64,000 nt of DNA from Paracoccus denitrificans (GTDB taxonomy: Bacteria > Pseudomonadota > Alphaproteobacteria > Rhodobacterales > Rhodobacteraceae), in contig NZ_FNEA01000004.1 of the NCBI RefSeq assembly GCF_900100045.1, positions 1 to 64,000 on the forward strand, written 5' to 3'. Positions 38,212 through 51,465 of this stretch are shown in pieces; the stretch's first letter is position 1, and the number at the start of each line of letters is the position of its first letter. The notes under the pieces were generated by a model. The model had not been told where the DNA came from and ran no database searches. It saw only the letters and a list, made by a program, of their open reading frames with translations. A program made the translations under genes and the position numbers.

Positions 38212-38868
38212 TCAGCCGGCGAGCGGCGGAAAGTTCCGTGCGAAGCTGCGGCGCAGGGCCAGGTCCAGGTCATCCATGCCGACCGGCAGGCCCATGTCGA
38301 CCAGGCTGGTGACGCCGTGCCCCGAGATGCCGCAGGGCACGATGCCGGCGTAATGGTTCAGGTCCGGCTCGACGTTGATGGCGATGCCGTGGAAGCTGAC
38401 CCACCTACGCAGCTTGACGCCGATGGCGGCGATCTTGTCCTCGCGCATGGAGCCGTCGGGCAGGGGCGCCTTGTCGGGTCGGGCGATCCAGACGCCGACG
38501 CGGCCGTCGCGGATCTCGCCGCGCAGGTTGAACTCGGCCAGCGCGTCGATCACCCAGTTCTCCAGCGCCTTGACGAAGGCGCGCACGTCGCGGCCGCGCC
38601 GGTTCAGGTCCAGCATGACATAGACCACGCGCTGGCCGGGCCCGTGATAGGTATATTGCCCGCCTCGCCCCACGGCATGGACCGGAAAGCGCGCCTCCAG
38701 CAGATCGGCTGCCTTGGCCGAAGTGCCGGCGGTATAGAGCGGCGGATGCTCGACCAGCCAGACCAGTTCGCCCGCCTCGCCGGCCGCGATGGCGGCTGCG
38801 CGCGCCTCCATGAAGGCGAGGGCTTCCTGATAGTCGGTCAGGCCCGGGGCGGTGATCCATTCTGTCAT
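38212..38868 (-). CDS. lipB: Octanoyl-ACP:protein octanoyltransferase
   Basis: Transfers octanoate from acyl carrier protein to lipoyl domains, the first step of lipoate assembly. The 218-residue protein carries [35 protein letters not shown] (substrate loop, shown here in its two parts in the frame), the catalytic Lys in [10 protein letters not shown] and the catalytic Cys in [15 protein letters not shown]. It is encoded alone on the minus strand, 142 bases from cycA. It would supply the lipoate of 2-oxoacid dehydrogenases and the glycine cleavage system. Confidence 0.96.
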   Translation of the reverse strand: MTEWITAPGLTDYQEALAFMEARAAAIAAGEAGELVWLVEHPPLYTAGTSAKAADLLEARFPVHAVGRGGQYTYHGPGQRVVYVMLDLNRRGRDVRAFVKALENWVIDALAEFNLRGEIRDGRVGVWIARPDKAPLPDGSMREDKIAAIGVKLRRWVSFHGIAINVEPDLNHYAGIVPCGISGHGVTSLVDMGLPVGMDDLDLALRRSFARNFPPLAG

Positions 38869-38965
38869 GTCCGCCAGATAGGCCGGGGCGGGCGAGGCCG
38901 CAAGTGGGCCTGCGGATCATGAATCCGCTGCAAGATCATTGTGCGGATGTTGAATTTCACTAAAT

Positions 38966-38991
38966 GACTGTCTGCTTATATACAGACGGTC
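38966..38991. promoter_or_regulatory. Inverted repeat just upstream of metH
   Basis: GACTGTCTG (38966-38974), CTTATATA, CAGACGGTC (38983-38991): a 9-bp inverted repeat with one G-T pair when folded, with an AT-rich centre. It ends 21 bases before the metH ATG. It could be a dimeric repressor site overlapping the promoter, or an RNA hairpin at the ribosome site. The regulator is unknown. Confidence 0.5.
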
Positions 38992-39012
38992 TCACAACGC
39001 CCGGATGCTGCC

Positions 39013-42765
<3,753 letters not shown>

Positions 42766-42841
42766 AAAGAAACGCGTGGCGGGTGCAAAAATGCCCTTTT
42801 CATCCGCCGCGCAAGCGTCTAGAAGCCGCCTTGCTACGGAT

Positions 42842-42928
42842 GCGGTCGTGGCGGAATTGGTAGACGCGCAGCGTTGAGGTCGCTGTTCCTTAACCGGAGT
42901 GGAAGTTCGAGTCTTCTCGACCGCACCA
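42842..42928 (+). tRNA. tRNA-Leu (GAG)
   Basis: An 87-base class II tRNA with encoded CCA. The acceptor GCGGTCG pairs with CGACCGC. The anticodon stem CAGCG/CGCTG surrounds TTGAGGT, anticodon GAG. A long variable arm (tgttccttaaccggagtgga) is typical of tRNA-Leu, and the T-loop is GTTCGAGTC. Confidence 0.97.
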
Positions 42929-43200
42929 AGCCTATCCCCCTTTGAAAAGTTGAAAACGCGGTAACGCGGAATCCCGGCGGGTAATGCTGCGGGCTGTGCT
43001 GGTCGGTGGGCAAAGGCCGCCCTGGCGCTGAAGTTCGGCACCCGGGATGCTCTGTCCGTTGCGATGCGATTCCCATGCGGGGATGCGGCCATATCGCGCA
43101 GGCATATTCTGCCAAATGCCTAAAATTACCCCAAGATCTTTCTTGATCTAGTACAAAATGGACAATAGGACCGGCTGGGTATTCAGTGCGAGGTTTCTTG

Positions 43201-43581
43201 ATGTTCGGACGTATTCTTGCGCTTTGCGCAGCATTTTCATTGGCTGGCTGTGCGACCATCACCCGCGGGACCAAGGACGTGCTGGTCGTGAACTCGACCC
43301 CGGCTGCGGCGCAGGTCAAGCTCAGCAACGGGGAATCCTGCGACAATACCCCATGCAGCTTCAAGGTTCCCCGCAAGTCGGAACTGAACGTCCTGGTGAC
43401 GAAGGATCGCTGCAAGCCGCAGCAGGTCCGCGTGACGAACCGCGTGGCGGGCGGCGGCGGCGCGGCGATGGCCGGCAACGTCCTCGTCGGCGGGATCATC
43501 GGTGCGGGCGTCGATGCCGGGTCGGGCGCGATGCTGGAACTGGTGCCGAACCCCGTCGACGTGCAGCTTGAATGCCGCTGA
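43201..43581 (+). CDS. Small outer-membrane-type lipoprotein
   Basis: A 126-residue protein with a lipoprotein signal: MFGRILALCAAFSLAGC, where Cys17 would be lipidated. The mature part begins ATITRGTKDVLVVNSTPA and is rich in Lys and Thr, with a PEGA-like strand pattern, then a Gly-rich stretch (GGGGAAMAGNVLVGGIIGAG) that may be a membrane-associated turn. ATG 43201 is chosen; an upstream GTG at 43186 would lengthen the signal without benefit. Function unknown. The 5-prime region (42929-43200) shows nothing recognisable. Confidence 0.8.
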   Translation: MFGRILALCAAFSLAGCATITRGTKDVLVVNSTPAAAQVKLSNGESCDNTPCSFKVPRKSELNVLVTKDRCKPQQVRVTNRVAGGGGAAMAGNVLVGGIIGAGVDAGSGAMLELVPNPVDVQLECR

Positions 43582-43907
43582 GCCACTCGCCCGGCTGAGG
43601 CTCTGCTGATATTCCCAGGCCCGCCCCGTCCAAGGCGGCGGGCCATCACCGACCCGGCGGGACCGCAGCGCGGCGTCCTGGGGATGGGTGCGAATGCCGG
43701 AGCGGAAGCCATCGGCGCATCTCTCCTGCATGGCCGGTCGCTTGGGCGGAAGGAAAAGACGCTTGCAGGCCGTGCCGGGAGAATACCTTTCGGCCAATGC
43801 CTTGCGGGACGATGGCGCCGTCCTTTCCGGCGCCGGCCCGCGCCTTTCTTGTTCCCTTCCGCCGCAGCTTGCGCCTAGTCTCTGCCTCGAACAAGAGGAG
43901 AGTTTCC
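43582..43907. other. Intergenic region with one hairpin
   Basis: About 325 bases without a gene. Near 43617-43643 GGCCCGCC pairs with GGCGGGCC, which may end the lipoprotein transcript. I looked for a SAM-II-type riboswitch ahead of the metY-like gene and found no match to its core. Confidence 0.45.
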
Positions 43908-45194
43908 ATGTCCGAGAAATGGGGTTTCGACACCACCGCCATCCACGCCGGCAGCGCGCCCGACCCGGCGACCGGGGCGCGGCAGGTGCCGATCTATCAG
44001 ACCACGGCCTATGTCTTTCAGGATGCCGCCCATGCCGCGCGGCTCTTTGGTCTGCGGGAGGTCGGCTATATCTATTCCCGCCTGACCAACCCGACCGTCG
44101 CCGCGCTTCAGGCCCGCGTGGCCGAGCTCGAGGGCGGGGCGGGGGCGGTCTGCTGTTCCTCGGGCCATGCGGCGCAGATCATGGCGCTGTTCCCGCTGAT
44201 GGGACCAGGCAAGAACGTGATCGCCTCGACCCGGCTTTATGGCGGCACCATCACTCAGTTCAGCCAGACCATCAAGCGGTTCGGCTGGTCGTGCAAATTC
44301 GTCGATCTGGACGATCTCGATGCGCTGCGGGCGGCTGTCGATGACGACACCCGCGCCATCTTCTGCGAATCGATCTCGAATCCCGGCGGCTATGTCACCG
44401 ACATTCCGGCCGTGGCCAAGGTCGCGGACCAGGTCGGCCTGCCGCTGATCGTCGACAACACGCTGGCCACGCCCTGGCTGTGCAAGCCCATCGAGATGGG
44501 CGCGACGCTGGTCGTCCACAGCCTGACCAAATACATGACCGGCAACGGCACGGTGACCGGCGGCGTGATCGTGGATTCGGGCAAGTTCGACTGGTCGGCC
44601 TCGGGCAAGTTCCCCAGCCTGTCCGAGCCCGAGCCGGCCTATCACGGGCTGAAGTTCCACGATACCTTCGGCGCGCTGGCCTATACCTTCCACGGCATCG
44701 CCATCGGGCTGCGCGACCTGGGCATGACCATGAACCCGCAGGCGGCGCATTACACGCTGATGGGGATCGAGACGCTGGGCCTGCGCATGGAGCGTCATGT
44801 CGGGAATGCGCAGAAGGTCGCGGAATGGCTGGAGGCCGACCCGCGCGTGACCTCGGTAACCTATGCGGGGCTGGCCTCATCGCCCTGGAACGCGACGGCG
44901 CGGCGCGTCTATCCCAAGGGGGCGGGGGCACTTTTCACCTTTGCGATCAAGGGCGGCTATGACGCGGCGGTGAAGCTGGTCGATAACCTGAAGCTCTTCA
45001 GCCATGTGGCGAACCTGGGCGATTCGCGTTCGCTGGTGATCCATTCCGCCTCGACCACCCACAGCCAACTGACCGACGAGCAAAAGATCGCCGCCGGTGC
45101 CGGCCCGGACGTGGTGCGGCTGTCCATCGGCATCGAGGATGCGGCCGACATCATCGCCGATCTGGACCAGGCATTGGCCGCTTCCACCGCCTGA
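43908..45194 (+). CDS. metY: O-acetylhomoserine sulfhydrylase-like (Cys/Met metabolism PLP enzyme)
   Basis: PLP-dependent enzyme that incorporates sulfide into O-acetylhomoserine to give homocysteine, the substrate of MetH. The 428-residue length fits the MetY branch better than cystathionine synthases (about 380-400). Motifs: YIYSRLTNPTVAALQ, SSGHAAQIMAL, ESISNPGGYVTDIPAVA, VDNTLATPWLCKP, and the PLP Lys208 in HSLTKYMTGNG. A late THSQLTDEQ is typical of O-acetylhomoserine enzymes. AGAGGAG precedes ATG 43908. Substrate preference is inferred. Confidence 0.88.
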   Translation: MSEKWGFDTTAIHAGSAPDPATGARQVPIYQTTAYVFQDAAHAARLFGLREVGYIYSRLTNPTVAALQARVAELEGGAGAVCCSSGHAAQIMALFPLMGPGKNVIASTRLYGGTITQFSQTIKRFGWSCKFVDLDDLDALRAAVDDDTRAIFCESISNPGGYVTDIPAVAKVADQVGLPLIVDNTLATPWLCKPIEMGATLVVHSLTKYMTGNGTVTGGVIVDSGKFDWSASGKFPSLSEPEPAYHGLKFHDTFGALAYTFHGIAIGLRDLGMTMNPQAAHYTLMGIETLGLRMERHVGNAQKVAEWLEADPRVTSVTYAGLASSPWNATARRVYPKGAGALFTFAIKGGYDAAVKLVDNLKLFSHVANLGDSRSLVIHSASTTHSQLTDEQKIAAGAGPDVVRLSIGIEDAADIIADLDQALAASTA

Positions 45195-45262
45195 GACGAA
45201 AAGGGGCGGCGCATCGCTGCGCCGCCCGCCTCTGACAATGCGCCCCTGGTCAGTTCGCCGGG

Positions 45263-46108
45263 TCAGTTTGCCGGGGCTTCCACGGGTTCGTCCGTGGTCT
45301 CGCCCTCGGGTGCCGGCGGCTCGCTGCCTTCCGGCGCATCGGCGGGGTGCATGGCGAAAACCGCCGTGACATTGGCGCTGACGGCCAGTTCGCCCGCCTC
45401 GATGGGCGTATCGGCCGCGCTTGCGGCTTCGGCGCGCATGGCCATCATCGGGCGCGGCCCGCCGCCCATCTGCACATCCGACAGCGACAGCAGCCGGCCA
45501 AGCCGCATGCCCGCCGCATCGGCCATCACCTCGGCCCGGCGGCGTGCCTCGGCCACGGCCTCGGTCCGGGCCTGATCCTCGGCCTCGGCCATGTCCTCGC
45601 GCGAAAATGCGATGCCGCTGATTTCATTGGCGCCCGAGGCGACCAGCTTGTCCAGCACCGGGCCGAGCCCCGCGATGTCGCGCACCCGCACGGTGACGCT
45701 GTTTTGCGCGCCGTAGCCGGTCAGCTTCGGCGGCTGACCCTGGTCCGAGTAATCCATCACCGGAGACAGGTTCAGCCCCGAGGTCTGGATGTCGCGCGCC
45801 TCGATGCCCTCGGCCTTCAGCGTCTCGATGACCTTGGCCTGCTGCTCGGCATTCTGCGCCATGGCCTCGGCGGCGGTGGCGGCCCGGGTGCTGACGCCCA
45901 GGGTGATGGTCGCCATGTCGGGCTGGGTCGTGGCCTGGCCGGCGCCGGTCACGGTCAGCCTGGCGAAGGGGGCGGCATGTTTCATGGCATGATGTCCCAT
46001 CTGTGCGGGCGGCGGCGGGGCGTCGGTCTGGGCGGGCTGGGCCATCAGCGGGCCTGCGCCCAGAACGATCAGCGTCGCGGCAGCCATCAGGGGTCGGAAT
46101 TGGGGCAT
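45263..46108 (-). CDS. Periplasmic SIMPL-domain protein
   Basis: A 281-residue exported protein: signal peptide (MAAATLIVLGAGPLMAQ), a Pro/His-rich linker, then the SIMPL (DUF541) domain. This opens LTVTGAGQATTQPDMATITLGV and continues with IEARDIQTSGLNLSPV and the AEARRRAEVMADAAGM helix. The C-terminal 35 residues are acidic and Pro-rich. Relatives (YggE, BP26) are periplasmic and have been linked to stress responses. AGGAG lies nine bases before ATG 46108. Transcribed divergently from the large protein gene. Confidence 0.88.
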   Translation of the reverse strand: MPQFRPLMAAATLIVLGAGPLMAQPAQTDAPPPPAQMGHHAMKHAAPFARLTVTGAGQATTQPDMATITLGVSTRAATAAEAMAQNAEQQAKVIETLKAEGIEARDIQTSGLNLSPVMDYSDQGQPPKLTGYGAQNSVTVRVRDIAGLGPVLDKLVASGANEISGIAFSREDMAEAEDQARTEAVAEARRRAEVMADAAGMRLGRLLSLSDVQMGGGPRPMMAMRAEAASAADTPIEAGELAVSANVTAVFAMHPADAPEGSEPPAPEGETTDEPVEAPAN

Positions 46109-46317
46109 CGGGTCTTTACTCCTTGGCGCGTCGGGGTCGTGCCCTTGCGCAGTTGTCTTCACGAGCCCCAGTAACGCCGCAAATGCGTTTTGGGATGCCT
46201 CACAATCCGGTGTTCGGCTTTTCACGCATCGCGTTCTGGGTTAGTTCAGAAGCATCAATCATGAAGATGCGCCCAAGGATGCCCGGGGGCGCCCGGAACC
46301 GAAAGCAAAGCCCGTCG

Positions 46318-49300
46318 ATGTCGCTTGATTCCGTTACTGAATACGCCCTCTCCTTCAGCGAGGACGCCGTGCATCTCGAACGGCGCGAGCGGGGCCCGGG
46401 GCGACAGGGCGGCGGCGGTGCACCGGCGGCCTGGCGGCATCTTGGCTCGGTCGATTTCACTTCCTCCGATTTTCAGGGGGAACTGGCCCGTCTGCGCGCC
46501 ATGGCGACGGGCGACGGGACCAGGTCGACGCTGCCCGTCACCCTGATCATTCCCGACGACCAGATCCTCTACACGACGCTGACCGTCGCGCCGGGCGCGG
46601 ATCGCGAGCATGCGGTGGGCCGGGCGCTGGACGGGCTGACCCCCTATGCCATCGAGGATCTGGCCTTCGATTGGGAAGGCGACGGCGACAGCGTGCGCGT
46701 CGCCGCCGTGGCCCGCCAGACCCTGCGCGAGGCCCGCGATTTCGCCGGGCAATACGGCTTTGACGGGCAGGGCTATTGCGCCGTGCCCGAGGCCGGGCTT
46801 TATCCGGGCGAGCCGGTCTTCGTGCTGGAGCCCGCCCCTTCCGCCCGCCCGCGGGTCGACCCGGCACAGGCCGGCGTTACCGCCTCGGGGCTGCTGATCG
46901 AGGAGGAATTGCCCGAGGAACAGCCGGCGCTGGATCTCGACGGCGACCAGTCCGAGGCGGAGGAAGAGGTTGCGGCCGAAAGCCCGGTCGAGCCGGTCCC
47001 CGAGGAGAGCGCCTCGACGGTTGCCGCCAAGGAAACCGACGAGCCGGGAGAGGCCGTTTCAGTATCCGAGCCGGCTCCCTCTGCAGAAATGATCGAGGAT
47101 TCCGAGGCAACAGAAGAAGTTTCCAGGGAAATATCGGGGAACCATCCTGCTGAAACCCCGCCCGCTGGCATTCCGGCCGCATTGGCCGACGATGCTCAGG
47201 CGGCGCCGCTAGACGAGGCCGAGGCCGTCGCCGGGGCCGATGACGTTCCCGCCGCCGGCGCCGTCGAAGCGGCGGCACCGATCCAGGCTTCGGATGCTGC
47301 GGAAACGGCAGCGGCTTCGGAGCAGGCCGTGCCCGCTGCGCCCCGTGACGTTGCAGCCCATGATCCGGCGCCCCAGGGCCCCGCGCCGCAAGCGGATGCC
47401 GGTCTGAACCCGCGCGCCCGGGCCGTGCATGAGCGCGCTGCCGGTGCTCGCCAGGCCCGCCCGGCGGGCAGCGCTCCGGTCCAGCCCCGCCGGCCGGGCG
47501 AGCGCGGCGGCCTTGCCGGGCTGATCGCCATGCTGGGGGCGCTGGTGGTCGGGCTGATCCTGATCTGGGCCTTTCTGGTCCCGGATCGGCAGGAAGCGCA
47601 GCTTGCAGCCGTCACCCCATCCGAGCAGGCACCGGCCCCGCAGCCTGTCGAGCCCGTGCCCGCGCAAACCCCGGAACCCGCGCCCGCACCGGAACCCACC
47701 GCACCGGCCGAAGCCGAAACCGTCCAGCCGGAGCCTGCCGCGCCGCAACGCGCGGCGACCGAGCCCGAATCTGCCCCGGCGCCGCTCTCGGCCCTGACCG
47801 AGGAAGAGCGCCGTCGCGTCCTCGTCGCCGCCGCTGCCGTGGCTGCCGCCGTGGTGCCGCCTTCGGCCTCGGTGCCCGCGGCCCCGGCATCTCCGCCCCC
47901 TGCATCCGCCGCATCCGTGCAGGACGGGGAACGCGCGCCTGCCGTCGGCGAAGCGGCGCAACCCGCAGCCGCTGCCCGGCCTGCCGCAACCACGCCGACG
48001 CCTGCGGCCCCTGCACCAGCCCAAGCGCAGGCCCGGCCTGCGCCGTCTGCACCCGCTGCCACGCGGCTGACCAGTTCGGCCCGCCCGCAGCTTGCACCGC
48101 GCCGCAGCACGCCGCAGACCTCGGTGCCGCGCGCCGATACCGCGCCGCGCGTGCCTGCGGATCCGCTGCCTTTCGAGGCCAGCCAGCGCCGCGCTCAGCC
48201 TGTCGGCAGCGCCCGCCCGCCCGAGCGCAGCCGCCGCGCCGCCCCGACCCCTGCGGCGACTCCCGTGGCGGCTCCTGCTGTGGCGGCGCCTGCGCAGGTG
48301 CAAGCCCAACCCGCCGCCGCGGCCGGCACTGCCGGGCTGCGCGGTTCGGCGCGGCCGCCGTCGCGCCCCGAGGGCTCGACCCCCGAACTTCTGACGGATG
48401 GGACGCAGGCGGACAGCCTGACACCGGCGGAACAGCAGCATCTGCGCGACCTCATCCGCGACATCGGACGGGGTGGACTGGCCTCGCTCGATCCCTTGCC
48501 GCGCGGCGAAAGGCTGGCGCAGGCCCGGCCGCAGCGCAAGCCGGGCACGGCCAGCGATGCGGCCGATCCATCGGCGATTGATGCCGCAGTGAGGTCGGCC
48601 ACCACGCCACCACCGGACAAGCCCGACAGCGTCGAAACCGCTGCCGCGCCCGCCCGGGATCCGGGCGGGCTTTTGCGTGGTTCGGCCCGTCCGCGCGCCC
48701 GTCCCGCCGCGGCGGCCGGTGGTGGCGCTGCGGTTTCGGGCGGGGCTGTCGAAGCGGCCATTTCGGCCGCCGTCGCGGCCTCGCCCGCGCCGCCGGGCGG
48801 GGTGCAGCTTTCGGCGCTGGCCTCGTCGCCGCTGCCCCCCCGGCGCGGCGAGCGGCCGCCCGCCGCGTCCGAGGCTGCCGCCACTCCGGCGCCCCCGGCC
48901 GCTGCCGCTGGCCCCAGCGAGGCCGAGCTGGCCGCCCGCCGCAAGCTTGACGAGCAGTTGCAGGCCCAGGCCGAGGCGCGCATCCGCGCCCGCGCCGCCG
49001 CCGATGCCAAGGCCGAGGCAGAGGCCCGCGCCCAGGCCGAAGCCCGCGCCCGCGCCCAGGCCGAGGCCGAGGAGCGCGCCGCCCGTGCCAAGCGTCAGGA
49101 ATACAAGCCGCCCGAGGTCGACAACGAGCCCGAGATCGCCACGGCCGCCCTGCCCAAGGGCTCGACCTCGGCCAGCGTGGCCAAGGCCGCGACCCAGCCG
49201 CGCGGCCTCGACATGGGCCGCACCACGGTGATCGGCATCATCGGCGCCGGCAAGGCCAGCCGCGCGCTGATCCGGCTGCGCAACGGCAAGGTGGTGACCG

Positions 49301-49413
49301 TCCGCCTGGGCGACCGCATCGACGGCGGCACCATCAATTCGATCGGCGACGGGCGACTGACCTATGTCAAGGCGGGCCGCACCCACGAATTGCGGATGCT
49401 GGACGGGCGCTGA
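46318..49413 (+). CDS. Very large Pro/Ala-rich single-pass membrane protein
   Basis: A 1031-residue protein. Residues 1-160 form a compact domain (SLDSVTEYALSFSEDAVHL, LPVTLIIPDDQILYTTL, AHAVGRALDGLTPYAIEDLAFDWE-like) that resembles the GspL/PilM actin-like fold. An acidic Ala/Glu/Pro region follows. One membrane helix lies at about 397-421 (LIAMLGALVVGLILIWAFLV). Then come about 450 residues of Pro/Ala-rich, partly repeated sequence, with recurring GSARP-type blocks, and a charged EAEARAQAEARA helix. The last 70 residues (SRALIRLRNGKVVTVRLGDRI) look like a GspC/PilP-type domain. The layout suggests an inner-membrane linker spanning the periplasm. Function unknown; the start is by context. 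Confidence 0.7.
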   Translation: MSLDSVTEYALSFSEDAVHLERRERGPGRQGGGGAPAAWRHLGSVDFTSSDFQGELARLRAMATGDGTRSTLPVTLIIPDDQILYTTLTVAPGADREHAVGRALDGLTPYAIEDLAFDWEGDGDSVRVAAVARQTLREARDFAGQYGFDGQGYCAVPEAGLYPGEPVFVLEPAPSARPRVDPAQAGVTASGLLIEEELPEEQPALDLDGDQSEAEEEVAAESPVEPVPEESASTVAAKETDEPGEAVSVSEPAPSAEMIEDSEATEEVSREISGNHPAETPPAGIPAALADDAQAAPLDEAEAVAGADDVPAAGAVEAAAPIQASDAAETAAASEQAVPAAPRDVAAHDPAPQGPAPQADAGLNPRARAVHERAAGARQARPAGSAPVQPRRPGERGGLAGLIAMLGALVVGLILIWAFLVPDRQEAQLAAVTPSEQAPAPQPVEPVPAQTPEPAPAPEPTAPAEAETVQPEPAAPQRAATEPESAPAPLSALTEEERRRVLVAAAAVAAAVVPPSASVPAAPASPPPASAASVQDGERAPAVGEAAQPAAAARPAATTPTPAAPAPAQAQARPAPSAPAATRLTSSARPQLAPRRSTPQTSVPRADTAPRVPADPLPFEASQRRAQPVGSARPPERSRRAAPTPAATPVAAPAVAAPAQVQAQPAAAAGTAGLRGSARPPSRPEGSTPELLTDGTQADSLTPAEQQHLRDLIRDIGRGGLASLDPLPRGERLAQARPQRKPGTASDAADPSAIDAAVRSATTPPPDKPDSVETAAAPARDPGGLLRGSARPRARPAAAAGGGAAVSGGAVEAAISAAVAASPAPPGGVQLSALASSPLPPRRGERPPAASEAAATPAPPAAAAGPSEAELAARRKLDEQLQAQAEARIRARAAADAKAEAEARAQAEARARAQAEAEERAARAKRQEYKPPEVDNEPEIATAALPKGSTSASVAKAATQPRGLDMGRTTVIGIIGAGKASRALIRLRNGKVVTVRLGDRIDGGTINSIGDGRLTYVKAGRTHELRMLDGR

Positions 49414-49421
49414 CAGGGGCC

Positions 49422-49707
49422 TTCCTGCTGATCGCCGCCGTCTATCTGATGGCAATGGCGATCGCCGTGCCGCTGTCGGTGCGGCTGGGCTCGGCGCTGG
49501 GCTATCTGATCGCGGCCATCGTCATAGACGCGATGCTGGATGTTGCTGCTGATCGGGCTGGAGCTTGAGCCGCAGGCGCTGTGGCAGATGCGCCAGCGCC
49601 CTTTTGGGGCCGGCCCGCATGCAGATCCTGGGCACGGCGGCGCTCTGGAGCGTCTCACCCATGATCCCGGCGTCGCGCCCATCGCTCCCGGGCCGGATGA
49701 ACTGCCT
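49422..49707 (+). pseudogene. Kef-type cation:proton antiporter remnant
   Basis: The first frame (from 49422) gives FLLIAAVYLMAMAIAVPLS and LGSALGYLIAAIVI, the first helices of KefB/KefC-like antiporters. A different frame from 49540 then gives MLLLIGLELEPQALWQMR, the next conserved helix of the same family. The joining segment is deleted and the frame shifted, and the remaining 500 or so residues are absent. It starts right after the large membrane protein's stop. Confidence 0.75.
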
Positions 49708-49827
49708 TAGCATGGGCTGGCTCGTCCCGTCGAACGCTGACCGCGACCCCCGAGCCGCGATCCGCGACCCTTGCGAGCCGCGCGCCAAGCGCCTAGAAGG
49801 CGGGGCAGCCTTGCCAAGGGAAATGCC

Positions 49828-51342
49828 ATGCTCGACCATCTGACCTATACCGCCCCGGAACCGAAGATCATTCAGGGTGCGAAACAGGACTGGGAACTGG
49901 TCATCGGGCTGGAGGTCCATGCCCAGGTCGCCTCGAACGCCAAGCTGTTCTCGGGCGCCTCGACCGGCTTCGGGGCCGAGCCGAACAGCCATGTCGCCTT
50001 CGTCGATGCCGCCATGCCGGGCATGCTGCCGGTGATCAACGAGTTCTGCGTGGCGCAGGCGGTCAAGACCGGCCTTGGCCTCAAGGCGGCGATCAACCTG
50101 GTCTCGGCCTTCGACCGCAAGAACTATTTCTATCCGGACCTGCCGCAGGGCTACCAGATCAGCCAGCTTTATCATCCCATCGTGGGCGAGGGCGAGGTGA
50201 TCGTGGACATGGCCCCCGGCGTCGCCCGCCGCGTCAGGATCGAGCGCATCCACCTGGAACAGGATGCCGGCAAGTCGATCCACGACATGGACCCGAACAT
50301 GTCCTTCGTGGACCTGAACCGCACCGGCGTCGCGCTGATGGAGATCGTCAGCCGCCCCGACATCCGCGGCCCCGAGGAGGCGGCGGCCTATGTCGCCAAG
50401 CTGCGCCAGATCATGCGCTACCTGGGCACCTGCGACGGCAACATGCAGAACGGCAACCTGCGCGCCGACGTGAACGTGTCGGTCTGCGCGCCCGGTGCCT
50501 ATGAGCGCTATCAGGAAACCGGCGATTTCAGCCATCTCGGCACCCGCTGCGAGATCAAGAACATGAACTCGCTGCGCTTCATCCAGCAGGCCATCGACTA
50601 CGAGGCCCGCCGCCAGATCGCCATCATCGAGGATGGCGGCAAGGTGGTGCAGGAGACGCGGCTCTACGATCCCGACCGGGGCGAGACCCGCTCGATGCGC
50701 TCCAAGGAAGAGGCGCACGACTACCGCTATTTCCCCGATCCCGACCTGCTGCCCCTGGAGATCGAGCAGGGCTGGGTGGACGATATCGCCGCCGCCATGC
50801 CGGAGCTGCCGGACGAGAAGAAGGCGCGTTTCGTCACCGGACTGGGCCTTTCCGAATACGATGCCGGCGTGCTGACCGCCGAGGTCGAGAGCGCCGACTA
50901 TTTCGAGCAGGTCGCCTCGGGCCGCGACGGCAAGCAGGCCGCGAACTGGGTCATCAACGAGCTGTTCGGCCGGCTGAACAAGGAGGGGCTGAGCGTCGAG
51001 ACCTCGCCGGTTTCGGCCGCCCAGCTTGGCGGCGTGATCGACCTGATCGGCTCGGGCGCGATCTCGGGCAAGATCGCCAAGGACCTGTTCGAGATCCTGT
51101 GGACCGAAGGCGGCGACCCGGCCGAGATCGTCGAGTCGCGCGGCATGAAGCAGGTTACCGACCTCGGCGCCATCGAAAAGGCCGTGGACGAGATCATCGC
51201 CGCGAACCCGGCTCAGGTGGAAAAGGCGCGCGCGAACCCCAAGCTCGCCGGCTGGTTCGTGGGCCAGGTGCTCAAGGCCACCGGCGGCAAGGCCAACCCG
51301 GCGGCGGTCAACGAGCTGGTGGCAAGGAAGCTGGGACAGTAA
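49828..51342 (+). CDS. gatB: Asp-tRNA(Asn)/Glu-tRNA(Gln) amidotransferase subunit B
   Basis: tRNA-binding kinase subunit of GatCAB, which converts mischarged Glu-tRNA(Gln) or Asp-tRNA(Asn) to the correct amide. The 504-residue protein has [13 protein letters not shown] at the N-terminus, the signature [36 protein letters not shown] and [14 protein letters not shown], with the C-terminal YqeY-like tail. ATG 49828 follows AAGGG. gatA and gatC are not adjacent. Implies indirect amidation, as usual in Alphaproteobacteria. Confidence 0.97.
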   Translation: MLDHLTYTAPEPKIIQGAKQDWELVIGLEVHAQVASNAKLFSGASTGFGAEPNSHVAFVDAAMPGMLPVINEFCVAQAVKTGLGLKAAINLVSAFDRKNYFYPDLPQGYQISQLYHPIVGEGEVIVDMAPGVARRVRIERIHLEQDAGKSIHDMDPNMSFVDLNRTGVALMEIVSRPDIRGPEEAAAYVAKLRQIMRYLGTCDGNMQNGNLRADVNVSVCAPGAYERYQETGDFSHLGTRCEIKNMNSLRFIQQAIDYEARRQIAIIEDGGKVVQETRLYDPDRGETRSMRSKEEAHDYRYFPDPDLLPLEIEQGWVDDIAAAMPELPDEKKARFVTGLGLSEYDAGVLTAEVESADYFEQVASGRDGKQAANWVINELFGRLNKEGLSVETSPVSAAQLGGVIDLIGSGAISGKIAKDLFEILWTEGGDPAEIVESRGMKQVTDLGAIEKAVDEIIAANPAQVEKARANPKLAGWFVGQVLKATGGKANPAAVNELVARKLGQ

Positions 51343-51465
51343 GTCCCGGCGCCCTGCCGCCTGTCGCCGTCGTCCCGCGGACCGCCATGCGGAACATGGC
51401 GGTTGATGCGGCGGGCTGCCTGTTGCTAAGCATCACCTAAACAACGAGCAGTCGGGACAGGCAAA

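Noticed and set aside
43582..43907. SAM-II riboswitch upstream of the metY-like gene
   Set aside because: The conserved core and pseudoknot sequence of SAM-II are absent; only an ordinary GC hairpin is present.
47600..49100. Tandem repeat or CRISPR-like array in the Pro/Ala-rich gene
   Set aside because: The repetition is codon-level low complexity within one reading frame, with no constant-length repeat and spacer units. No CRISPR array was seen anywhere in the window.
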